A stretch of DNA of 9,846 bases from an uncultured Lactobacillus sp. GTDB taxonomy: Bacteria > Bacillota > Bacilli > Lactobacillales > Lactobacillaceae. Positions within the stretch are counted from its first letter, which is position 1. Each line of letters opens with the position of its first letter. Location of the stretch: the NCBI GenBank assembly GCA_945281075.1, contig CALYQE010000071.1, positions 1 to 9,846 of the forward strand, given 5' to 3'. Below the pieces are notes generated by a model. It was given only the letters and a program-made list of their open reading frames with translations, was not told the origin of the DNA and made no database searches. Below, in pieces: positions 1 through 6,571 of this stretch. A program made the position numbers and the translations under genes.

Positions 1-279
1 ATCATAAGTAATTAGGGCTTTCTTTTGCTTCTTGCGAGCAACTTGCTCCAGTTCTCCGATCATTTGCTGAAAGAGCCGTTCTTGTTCAGTTAAAGCTACT
101 TGAGGTGAAAGATAGGCAACAAAGTTAAGTGCAGTCGGATGAAAGTCGTTGATCCAATAGGTGCTGGTCCCAACCGTTTTTCCCGCTAAAAAGTAATTTT
201 GTTGATGTTGGGAAAATTTGCCCATCATTTCTTTAATCATACGAGCAGCAGCCACGTTTTTAAGCAGGTCTTCACTCAT
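1..279 (-). CDS. Unrecognised protein, C-terminus cut by window edge
   Basis: Reading leftward from an ATG at 277-279, an open frame of 93 codons runs off the left edge. The start is well supported: AAGGAGG lies just upstream and overlaps the stop codon of the preceding LiaF-like gene, leaving an 11-nt gap. The gene is therefore very likely third in the lytTR-liaF-like unit. The protein begins MSEDLLKNVAAARMIKEM, has no signal peptide or membrane helix in the visible part, and contains a charged helical stretch around residues 64-88 (EQERLFQQMIGELEQVARKK). I do not recognise the family. An acyltransferase-like (GNAT) fold is a loose possibility from the mix of strands and helices, but no diagnostic motif is visible. 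Confidence 0.75.
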   Translation of the reverse strand, partial: MSEDLLKNVAAARMIKEMMGKFSQHQQNYFLAGKTVGTSTYWINDFHPTALNFVAYLSPQVALTEQERLFQQMIGELEQVARKKQKKALITYD

Positions 280-290
280 TTTGTGCCTCC

Positions 291-1055
291 TTAAACATAA
301 TTAATCGTCACGCCACCGAATTTGCTTGTTCCTTGCAAAATCACTCTTGGACCGCCGCCGGTTGAAGTGCCGTTAATTTCAACTTCACCAAAAACGGCCT
401 CCAAGCGATCTTCTATTTGCCACGACAATGGAAGATAAATTGTAACTTCACCCATCGAAGCATTGAGATTGATAATTACCGTATCGCCGGCCGCCTTTGC
501 ATCATCAAGGAAAACCGCGGTTTCACCAAAAGTGGAATTGATTGTTACACTCTCTAAGTTTTGTGAATGAACATAGCGTGAAACTTCAGATAATCTCTGG
601 TTAATAACAATATCGCGCTCATCCTCTTTTTTGCCTGCAAAAGAAAAATTATCTTCATCTGCTGTTTCAAACTCACCGTCTTCCCAGTCTCGATCACGAC
701 TAATGCGGCGATGATTGACAAAAAGCGACGTACCCAGGTGCCATTTCTTTGAAAAAATCAGACACAAGCCTACATACACTAGACATGCAGCTAGCAATAA
801 CGTCCACGGAACAATCTTCGTAATATGTAGCGGCTTGGCATAAACAATCAGTAAAAACGCTACTGAAAAAACCATCCCAAACATGCTCCTGCCAGCAATA
901 CTATTGATTAGGGTAATGCCAAAAATCACTGTCCAAACAATTGTTCCCAAACCTAAATGAAATGACAAAAGATTCAGCTGATTCATAATGATATAGACTG
1001 CAGCTGCAACCAAGCCTATGCCCCAAAGTATTTCTTTGATTTTTTGCTTTCTCAT
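291..1055 (-). CDS. LiaF-like four-helix membrane protein
   Basis: This 254-residue protein has four predicted membrane helices at about residues 8-25, 35-53, 57-73 and 82-101. An acidic linker (about 113-150) follows, then a soluble C-terminal domain (about 150-254) rich in short beta strands with repeated FGE/MGE/FGG turns (STFGETAVFL, SMGEVTIYL, VFGEVEING, KFGGVTINYV). That plan matches the LiaF/YvqF family, whose Bacillus member keeps the LiaRS cell-envelope stress system off. Here the partner is not a LiaRS two-component pair but a LytTR regulator whose stop overlaps this start by 4 nt (ATGA), so the two are translationally coupled. I infer a membrane sensor or anti-activator of that regulator. 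The family assignment is fairly firm; the regulatory role is inference. No LiaR or LiaS is visible in the window. Confidence 0.85.
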   Translation of the reverse strand: MRKQKIKEILWGIGLVAAAVYIIMNQLNLLSFHLGLGTIVWTVIFGITLINSIAGRSMFGMVFSVAFLLIVYAKPLHITKIVPWTLLLAACLVYVGLCLIFSKKWHLGTSLFVNHRRISRDRDWEDGEFETADEDNFSFAGKKEDERDIVINQRLSEVSRYVHSQNLESVTINSTFGETAVFLDDAKAAGDTVIINLNASMGEVTIYLPLSWQIEDRLEAVFGEVEINGTSTGGGPRVILQGTSKFGGVTINYV

Positions 1056-1510
1056 GAAGATGACCTTCTTTCGTTTAATCGATCACTTAAACTGTGATAA
1101 TACCGACGCGAAACATAAACAGTTTTGTAAGAATCTCGAAAATGAACCTGACAGTTTGAGATAGACCTTGTTAACGCATATATTTGCTTTAAATTTAAAA
1201 TTGTTGATTTTGAAACTCGCATGAATTGACTGCTCAGCAGATTTTCAAGTTCATACAGCTTATAGTTAACGGTAAAAGCTTCCCTTTTGGTATGCGCGAT
1301 TACTTGCCGACCCTCAGTTTCGAAAAAAAGAATATCAGTTAAATCCAGATAATAGGTTAAATCGTCTTTATAGCATTCAAGCTGATCAGGTCTTCCGTCT
1401 AGTTCCTGCAATTGGCGATAAATTTGTTCCACTTCAGTCGACAGTTCCTTTGCATGAATGGTAACTGTTGGTTCTTCTTGACATGGATCAAGTTCAATTT
1501 TCACTTTCAA
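1052..1510 (-). CDS. Stand-alone LytTR DNA-binding regulator
   Basis: This is a cytosolic transcription factor of 152 residues. The C-terminal LytTR domain covers about residues 50-147 and shows the hallmark FMRVSKSTILNLKQI (96-110) and RRYYHSLSDRL near the end. The first 45 residues are not a receiver domain: they are too short and lack the phospho-acceptor pattern, so this is not a classical response regulator. I choose the TTG at 1508-1510 as start because AGGTGA sits 5 nt upstream and the protein then begins MKVKIELDP, as related small LytTR regulators do. A GTG at 1517-1519 would overlap that Shine-Dalgarno sequence and add three residues. The gene leads a unit with the LiaF-like gene. 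Small LytTR regulators paired with membrane inhibitors often activate their own promoter, and repeated elements upstream fit that. Confidence 0.88.
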   Translation of the reverse strand: MKVKIELDPCQEEPTVTIHAKELSTEVEQIYRQLQELDGRPDQLECYKDDLTYYLDLTDILFFETEGRQVIAHTKREAFTVNYKLYELENLLSSQFMRVSKSTILNLKQIYALTRSISNCQVHFRDSYKTVYVSRRYYHSLSDRLNERRSSS

Positions 1511-1515
1511 GATTC

Positions 1516-1521
1516 TCACCT
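1516..1521 (-). promoter_or_regulatory. Ribosome binding site deciding the lytTR start
   Basis: AGGTGA on the minus strand lies 5 nt before a TTG codon at 1508-1510. The upstream in-frame GTG (1517-1519) lies inside this motif and has only a weak AAAGG 3 nt ahead of it. An ATG at 1528-1530 opens a frame that stops after four codons (ATG AAA GGC AGG TGA). Confidence 0.55.
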
Positions 1522-1541
1522 GCCTTTCATCTGATATTTTT

Positions 1542-1570
1542 ATTAAACGCTAATTACTTTTTAAAAGCCA
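1542..1570 (-). promoter_or_regulatory. Candidate promoter of the lytTR unit
   Basis: On the minus strand TTTAAT (1542-1547) can serve as a -10 box, with TGGCTT (1565-1570) at a 17-nt spacing. The -35 is poor, which is typical of promoters that need an activator. The phased repeats start about 11 bp upstream of it. The predicted transcript would begin near 1535, leaving a leader of roughly 25 nt before the TTG start. The assignment rests on position and a good -10 only. Confidence 0.35.
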
Positions 1571-1581
1571 GTTTATTTTCC

Positions 1582-1633
1582 TAAGTGGTCACTTTCGCTG
1601 CTTAAGCGGTCAAGGTCGTACTCTAACCGTTAT
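1582..1633 (-). repeat. Phased direct repeats, candidate LytTR operator
   Basis: Reading the plus strand, TAAGTGGTCA (1582-1591) is repeated as TAAGCGGTCA (1603-1612), one mismatch in ten, with a period of exactly 21 bp. A degenerate third copy, TAACCGTTAT (1624-1633), keeps the same 21-bp phase, and AGTGG at 1646-1650 may be a fourth. LytTR proteins bind imperfect direct repeats about two helical turns apart, usually just upstream of a weak -35, and this is what is seen. Autoregulation by the adjacent LytTR protein is inferred. Confidence 0.55.
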
Positions 1634-1738
1634 TCGTTTCGGAATAGTGGCTTAGCACTGGCTATACATGGTACAAAAAGAAAAATGACGAAATAAAGTA
1701 GCAAAATTCCTACATCCCATCTGCCTTAAATTAATGAC

Positions 1739-1786
1739 AAAAAGCACATTTAAATATAGTGGCGTCACCTTTTTAAATGTGCTTTT
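1739..1786 (-). terminator. Terminator downstream of the redox operon
   Basis: Arms 1740-1754 (AAAAGCACATTTAAA on the plus strand) and 1772-1786 are perfect 15-bp reverse complements around a 17-nt loop. On the minus strand the stem ends in GTGCTTTTTG, a short U run, so it fits an intrinsic terminator for the operon whose last gene ends at 1846. The stem is AT-rich and the plus strand also has a T-rich tail, so it could act in both directions and shield the lytTR promoter. Confidence 0.7.
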
Positions 1787-1801
1787 GATTTTTACTATCT
1801 G

Positions 1802-1828
1802 CCTGCATGATTGAGAATTATCAGCAGG
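1802..1828 (-). other. Small hairpin after the last reductase gene
   Basis: CCTGC (1802-1806) pairs with GCAGG (1824-1828), and after a one-base bulge TGAT (1808-1811) pairs with ATCA (1820-1823), with an 8-nt loop. It lies 17 nt past the stop codon of the last operon gene, without a U tract, so it is not a terminator by itself. It may be a 3'-end stabilising structure or chance. Confidence 0.3.
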
Positions 1829-1845
1829 TTTTACAAAACTGGTAA

Positions 1846-3669
1846 TTACTTAATTTTTTTTAAAGCGTTTCTGACTGCTTCTTTTAATCCACGACTCGTA
1901 TTAGAAGCTCCCGAAATTGCATCAACATCAACCGTATTTTCTTTGACCATTTGCTTTGGCAGTTCATTTATTGCCTTTTGGCCATAATCATCTGATTCTG
2001 CTTGTTTTAATACTTCAATGTTCTTTAAATTCTTTTGTTTATCTACCGTCACTCTTACGACGATTTCATCACCCATACCTTTAGTGGACTTGCCAATGTA
2101 TTGGTCAGGACCGACTGCAAACTTTTCTTTTTTTAAATCTGAATGGTGCAGCCCAGGTGTACTTGGTTTACCCACTTTATCAGGTTCAATTTTGCCTGCA
2201 AACTCAGCAGCAATTACATCATCTTTAGGGTGAGCTGCATTTTGACCAGCAATCTTCCCAAAAATGAGACAGTCGGCCAAGTCTGAACCGCCTTGGTACA
2301 AATTCGACATATTACTGCCAAGCTCACCAGCACCATATAAATGTGGAATTGGTTTATGATCTGGATCAAGGATTTCAGCACGTGCATTTCTTCTCGGTCC
2401 GGCTTCAGACCAACCAATTGTTTGAACCAGTGGAATGGCATAATAAGGACCATTTTCTGCAAATTCACTCATTGTTTCAGGAGCACGATGATAAGCATAA
2501 TCATGTTGTTTTTCTGTGAAAAAGTTAAATTCAGCAACTGTTTCCTGCAGCTTTTCAGCTTCAACGCCCATCTGCTCTGCCAAATCAGCAATCGAATCGG
2601 CTTTAAGCACCGAATTCAGTGCCTTGTTATCAGGAAAAGTATCAATCGCACTAATCTTATCATATTGTTTTTGGTCAAAAACGAAATAAGGATGGAGCGG
2701 GTTAAGCGGCTTGTACCAAGAACCATGATTTTCAATATAGCCTTCTCTGGCCGGTTGATCTTCTTTAAAGTAGCGTGTACCATCATCTCCAACCGTGAAA
2801 ATACTACCAGTGAAGAAGATTGGATTGCCCATATAAAATGGTGCCCGCTTCATTCCTGGCTCATAGAAGGCAAAACTCTGCTGCATACCTCCAGCAGCAT
2901 ACATCGACATATGCCACATATCTGCGCCAACTTCATGAGCCAAGTCTATTCCTTTTCCTTTATTATATAGCGAACCAAGTGGCACTAGTTGATGCGATCC
3001 GATATAGTCTTGGATCATCTGCTGATTATTTTCAATGCCACCAGTAGATAAAACTACGCCATTTTTAGCGTAAACATTGAGCAAAACGTGATCACGCTCA
3101 ATTTGTGCACCAATCACTTTCTTGTTTGAAGTTTGAATAAGATGCACAACTGGTGACGAATACCAAACATCTATTTTGTCACTGCGATCAAGTACATTTT
3201 GCCGTAAGATATTCCAAAGACTAGCGTTAAAGATTCCTTTTTCCATGGTGATCATGTCATAGCTTTTTGCTCCTGGAAGATTTGGATGATCTGCAATTAC
3301 GGCATCATCAGGCAATCCAAGGATTGTCTTATAACTTACTGGTTGATCCACGCCTAAATACTTTTTAAGGTATTCTTTCATGTGAGTAATACCGTAAACA
3401 ACGGTATTTTCAATTTCTGGATCAATTTTAAAACCTTGCGCTAAGCGTTCATAATATTGGCGGTAATCACTTTCGCTACTGCTATAACCCACTAATTCGG
3501 CTGCATACCTCGTGTTACCACCTTCATGTCCCTCAGGTGCTGAATCTACAATTAAAACTTTAGCATTTGAGTCCGCTGCAAAACGTGCAGCAGTTGCACC
3601 AGCACCGCCAAAGCCCAAAACGACGACATCATAGCTTGCATCAAAATATGTATTTTTATTCACAATCAT
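1846..3669 (-). CDS. FAD-dependent reductase/dehydrogenase with C-terminal FMN-binding domain
   Basis: This 607-residue cytosolic flavoprotein has no signal peptide. The N-terminus holds the FAD dinucleotide fold, VVVLGFGGAG (GxGxxG at 19-24) with D42 closing the second strand and GGNTRYA after it. The body follows the FAD_binding_2/fumarate reductase plan: a GG turn (STGGIENNQ), the active-site-like DGTRYFKED (R299), and the closing LYGAGELGSN ... ADCLIFGKIAGQNAA. Residues from about 525 form an FMN-binding domain with DAISGAS (583-589), the site where ApbE attaches FMN. Motifs that clamp fumarate in known reductases (HHTMGG and NRLGGN) are replaced by WSEAGPRR and NLYQGGSDL, so another substrate is likely. 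I start at ATG 3667-3669, 10 nt after AGGAGG; an upstream TTG lies only 4 nt from it. This is the last gene of the operon, 28 nt after its paralogue. Confidence 0.85.
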   Translation of the reverse strand: MIVNKNTYFDASYDVVVLGFGGAGATAARFAADSNAKVLIVDSAPEGHEGGNTRYAAELVGYSSSESDYRQYYERLAQGFKIDPEIENTVVYGITHMKEYLKKYLGVDQPVSYKTILGLPDDAVIADHPNLPGAKSYDMITMEKGIFNASLWNILRQNVLDRSDKIDVWYSSPVVHLIQTSNKKVIGAQIERDHVLLNVYAKNGVVLSTGGIENNQQMIQDYIGSHQLVPLGSLYNKGKGIDLAHEVGADMWHMSMYAAGGMQQSFAFYEPGMKRAPFYMGNPIFFTGSIFTVGDDGTRYFKEDQPAREGYIENHGSWYKPLNPLHPYFVFDQKQYDKISAIDTFPDNKALNSVLKADSIADLAEQMGVEAEKLQETVAEFNFFTEKQHDYAYHRAPETMSEFAENGPYYAIPLVQTIGWSEAGPRRNARAEILDPDHKPIPHLYGAGELGSNMSNLYQGGSDLADCLIFGKIAGQNAAHPKDDVIAAEFAGKIEPDKVGKPSTPGLHHSDLKKEKFAVGPDQYIGKSTKGMGDEIVVRVTVDKQKNLKNIEVLKQAESDDYGQKAINELPKQMVKENTVDVDAISGASNTSRGLKEAVRNALKKIK

Positions 3670-3679
3670 TATCAATTAG

Positions 3680-3685
3680 CCTCCT
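3680..3685 (-). promoter_or_regulatory. Ribosome binding site of the last reductase gene
   Basis: AGGAGG on the minus strand sits 10 nt before ATG 3667-3669 and 4 nt before an in-frame TTG (3673-3675). The ATG is preferred, but 10 nt is slightly long, so the TTG start (two extra residues) cannot be excluded. Confidence 0.6.
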
Positions 3686-3697
3686 ATTACTTTTATC

Positions 3698-5341
3698 TTA
3701 TTTTTCTACGTAAGCAGCCGCATTTTGACCAGCTATTCTGCCAAAAACCGTGCAGGTAGTGAGCATTGTTCCAGTAGATGGATAAGTATGAACAAAAATT
3801 TGCCCCGTTGCACTTTCACCAGCTGCATAGATTCCAGCAATTACTTGGTTGTCCGTATCCAAAACTTGCGCATTTGTATTAATCTTTAAACCACCAAAGC
3901 CTGCTACAGTAGTCGGGTAGCCCTCAACTACATAGTATGTGCCCTCCTTAGCAACGGTTATGATGTCATCTCGGCCAAAGTCCAGATCTTCTTGGCCTGC
4001 AAATGAATTATAACGGTCAACTGTATTTACAAGACTAGAATAATTGCAGCCAACTACTTCGGCCACTTCCTTTAAAGAGGAACATTTTTTAGCTTCTGGT
4101 ACCTGCTTGGCCGTTTCAAATGATGGATTATTTTGGTCAAAAATCCAGAAAAACTTATTGCCAGCAGATTTTAAAGCATCATTGTACATTAATGAATAAT
4201 GCTGACCTTCCTTAGTGAATCTTTCGCCTAAATTGTTAACAGCAAGTGCTTTGCCCAAAACAATTAGAGAATTAGCACCGCTACCCACCGAAAGATAATT
4301 AGCAGTCATGATACCCATGACACCATCTTTAAATTCTGTTGCAGCATGCATATCTTTAGTTAGTCCAACATAATCGGCATTGTTATAAGGCGTAGAGAGT
4401 GACCTTGTACCCTTGGCACTTGGAGCATATTTGTCACGAACCTTTTGCGCACCATCAAAACCACCAACTGCAATGACTACCGCTTTACATTTAATATCAT
4501 AATTATCATATTTGCCCTGAGTTGTGACCCCTGTAACAATATTATCAGTCGTCTTAATTTCTTCATGAGTCTGTTCATACAAAACGGGAATGTTCAATTC
4601 TTCTACCCGTTTAATTACCGGTCCCATAATTGCTACCGGTCCAAGTTCAAAATTAATGTGTGTTCTTGGCTTATTAGATATTCCTAGCGGCATTGCGGTA
4701 AACTTTGTACCATATTTATCAGCATAATAGTCCACTGCAGCCCCTGAATTTTCAGCGATTACCTTAATCAAATCATGATTAACTTTACCACCGTCTTTTT
4801 TAGCAAAATCTTCATAGAAATGTATCAGATTTTCAGGGTCATTATCCTGGTTCTTGTTAAATTCACTGCCGGTTGCATACATAAAGCCGCCAGAAACTAC
4901 CGAGTTGCCACCTAAACGACCAGTTTTCTCAATTAAAACAACATCAACGCCTTTTTCTTTAGCACTAATTGCTGCATCTAATCCAGCAAGACCAGTTCCT
5001 AAAACAACTACATCTGTTACTAATTCATGATTTCTTTTAGTAATCTTTTCATGGCCAGCAAAGTCACTGTCTGCTACCCCTGCCTCAGTAAGGGCTGCTC
5101 TGACCGCATTGGTAATGCCTTTTGAAGTGAAAGTTGCACCTGTCACTGCATCAACTTCTGTTGACTGATTGGCAATTATTTTTTGTGGGATCAAATTAAG
5201 CGCGTTATCAGATAAAAGTGCCGTTTCTTGATGATCAGTAACTTTTACTTCGTTTATTTTGTCATCCCTTATAGCTACTGATACTTTGATATCAGCATTA
5301 TGTCCCCGTGCAACACCTTGATATGTTCCATTTTTTACCAT
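3698..5341 (-). CDS. Flavocytochrome c-type reductase with N-terminal FMN-binding domain
   Basis: This 547-residue cytosolic protein has no signal peptide or haem CxxCH motif. Residues 1-88 are an FMN-binding domain (NGTYQGVARGHN...) with the ApbE flavinylation motif DAVTGAT at 64-70. The FAD domain follows, with VVVLGTGLAG (GxGxxG at 115-120), E138 and GGNSVVSGGFMYA. The reductase core keeps RTHIN (H228, aligning with a substrate-site His of Shewanella fumarate reductase) and GERFTKE (R374, aligning with the proton-donor Arg). It ends AGIYAAGESATG ... FGRIAGQNAAAY. Two fumarate-site motifs are lost: PTTVAGFGG stands where HHTMGG is expected and HTYPSTG where NRLGGN is expected. I infer a reductase for an unsaturated acid or similar acceptor other than fumarate. 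AAGGAGAG lies 7 nt before the ATG. It is the middle gene, 30 nt after the alcohol dehydrogenase. Confidence 0.87.
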   Translation of the reverse strand: MVKNGTYQGVARGHNADIKVSVAIRDDKINEVKVTDHQETALLSDNALNLIPQKIIANQSTEVDAVTGATFTSKGITNAVRAALTEAGVADSDFAGHEKITKRNHELVTDVVVLGTGLAGLDAAISAKEKGVDVVLIEKTGRLGGNSVVSGGFMYATGSEFNKNQDNDPENLIHFYEDFAKKDGGKVNHDLIKVIAENSGAAVDYYADKYGTKFTAMPLGISNKPRTHINFELGPVAIMGPVIKRVEELNIPVLYEQTHEEIKTTDNIVTGVTTQGKYDNYDIKCKAVVIAVGGFDGAQKVRDKYAPSAKGTRSLSTPYNNADYVGLTKDMHAATEFKDGVMGIMTANYLSVGSGANSLIVLGKALAVNNLGERFTKEGQHYSLMYNDALKSAGNKFFWIFDQNNPSFETAKQVPEAKKCSSLKEVAEVVGCNYSSLVNTVDRYNSFAGQEDLDFGRDDIITVAKEGTYYVVEGYPTTVAGFGGLKINTNAQVLDTDNQVIAGIYAAGESATGQIFVHTYPSTGTMLTTCTVFGRIAGQNAAAYVEK

Positions 5342-5371
5342 TAATAATCTCTCCTTAACTTAATTAATTTT

Positions 5372-6490
5372 TTATTTATATTGATCATCAAAAACAATAA
5401 TTGGTTTAATCGTGCTGCCAGCAACAGAATCATTAATTGCCTGATTAATTTCTTCTGGCTTGTAAAACTTGACAATTTTATCAATTGGAAACCTGCCCGC
5501 TTGATACAAATCAATCATTTTTGGTATAAACTCTTGTGGAATAGAATCGCCTTCAATGATCCCAGTAATGCTTTTAGATGCTGCTAAAATATCTATCATT
5601 GGACTAAGCTTTTCAATCATTTTAGTTCCCATTGCCACTACAGCAAACTCTCCTTTAATCGTTAACGCAGTAAGCCCCTGTTTCATCACATCAGGTTCAC
5701 CTGTAGTGTCTATTACATAGTTAAGTCCCTCGTGTCCAACGATCTCATTAAGTCGATCAATCAAGTCTTCTTTAGTATTATTGATAGTTTCAGTTGCACC
5801 AAATTCTTTAGCAGTCTCTAATCGCATATCATTCTTGTCAACAGCAATGACGTGCTTACAGCTAGAAACGGCAGCACCCATAATGGCCGCTAAGCCGACT
5901 GAGCCTGTCCCCAATACTGCTAGATTAGAATTGATTTCAGGCTTTAAAGCATTAAGAACCGTACCAGCTCCGGTCATATAACCACAACCCAAAGGGCCTG
6001 CTAACCGCAGGTCTAAGTTATCCGGCACCTTAACTAGATTATTCACATTGGCGACAATATGATCGCCAAATGAAGATTGACCAAAAAATACTCCGACATT
6101 TTGCCCATTTTGCTTATGCAGACGATAAGTACCATCCAGCATTGGACCACCACTAGTATTTAATTTGTTAAAATTTACACATGATCCTGGCAATCCGCTC
6201 CGACAAAAACGACAACTTCCGTCGTATGCAAAACCAACTACAACATGATCTCCTTTCTTGAAATAAGTAACGTTTGGTCCAACCTTTTCAACAATTCCTG
6301 CTCCTTCGTGCCCCAAAATGACCGGTAGCTGAATTGGAAAACCACCGTTTTGAAATTCAATATCACTGTGACAAATTCCTGAACTTACCATCTTTATTAG
6401 GACCTCATTGCTTTTTGGCTCATCCAAAACAATCTCTTCCAAATCCAAATCAGAATTTGCTTTATTTAAAACTGCTGCCTTGATTTTCAT
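5372..6490 (-). CDS. Zinc NAD-dependent alcohol dehydrogenase, aryl/benzyl-alcohol type
   Basis: This is a cytosolic medium-chain dehydrogenase of 372 residues interconverting an alcohol and its aldehyde or ketone. The catalytic zinc ligands are visible as C40 (SGICHSD), H61 (GHEGAGIVEKVG) and C169 (LGCGYMTGAG). The Rossmann motif is GTGSVG at 194-199, and D218 at the end of the second strand favours NAD over NADP. The FFGQSSF segment (135-141) and the layout resemble benzyl-alcohol dehydrogenases such as XylB. The structural zinc loop reads DGSCRFC then C104, so the first of the usual four cysteines is Asp90. The gene leads the redox operon, with AAAGAGG 8 nt before its ATG. The aryl-type call is by motif resemblance; the true substrate is unknown. 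Confidence 0.9.
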   Translation of the reverse strand: MKIKAAVLNKANSDLDLEEIVLDEPKSNEVLIKMVSSGICHSDIEFQNGGFPIQLPVILGHEGAGIVEKVGPNVTYFKKGDHVVVGFAYDGSCRFCRSGLPGSCVNFNKLNTSGGPMLDGTYRLHKQNGQNVGVFFGQSSFGDHIVANVNNLVKVPDNLDLRLAGPLGCGYMTGAGTVLNALKPEINSNLAVLGTGSVGLAAIMGAAVSSCKHVIAVDKNDMRLETAKEFGATETINNTKEDLIDRLNEIVGHEGLNYVIDTTGEPDVMKQGLTALTIKGEFAVVAMGTKMIEKLSPMIDILAASKSITGIIEGDSIPQEFIPKMIDLYQAGRFPIDKIVKFYKPEEINQAINDSVAGSTIKPIIVFDDQYK

Positions 6491-6542
6491 GGTAATAACC
6501 TCTTTACTCTAAAAACATCATATTCAGCTATTTACAATGTTA

Positions 6543-6571
6543 CTTATATCACATAACCGCTTACATTTAAA
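6543..6571 (-). promoter_or_regulatory. Candidate promoter of the redox operon
   Basis: On the minus strand TTTAAA (6566-6571) and TATAAG (6543-6548) are spaced by 17 nt, and a TG one base before the -10 makes it an extended -10 (TGATATAAG). Initiation near 6536 would leave a leader of about 46 nt. The cre-like site fills the spacer. Confidence 0.55.
6552..6566 (-). promoter_or_regulatory. cre-like site for catabolite control (CcpA)
   Basis: ATGTAAGCGGTTATG on the minus strand matches the catabolite-responsive consensus TGWAANCGNTNWCA at 12 of 14 positions; only the final CA is TG. It lies between the -10 and -35 of the candidate promoter, a position that would block polymerase, so glucose repression of the operon is inferred. 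A weaker relative, GGTAAACGATATTT (6569-6582), overlaps the -35. Confidence 0.5.

Noticed and set aside
1052..1510. Classical response regulator or LytTR-DUF3021 pair
   Set aside because: There is no receiver domain in the regulator, and the partner has a LiaF-type C-terminal beta domain rather than being a small four-helix DUF3021 protein.
1646..1659. Short inverted repeat AGTG...CACT and the ATTC...GAAT pair at 1632-1645
   Set aside because: Four-base arms in an already repeat-rich region are expected by chance; not reported as separate operators.
2341..2970. A 209-codon plus-strand open frame antisense to the last reductase gene
   Set aside because: It lies wholly inside a clearly coding minus-strand gene, its product has no recognisable domain and an odd Cys/Phe/Ile-rich composition, and I see no ribosome site.
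3698..5341. Canonical fumarate reductase assignment (and urocanate reductase)
   Set aside because: The superfamily is right, but the two substrate-clamping motifs expected for fumarate and urocanate reductases are missing, so a specific substrate name is not supported.
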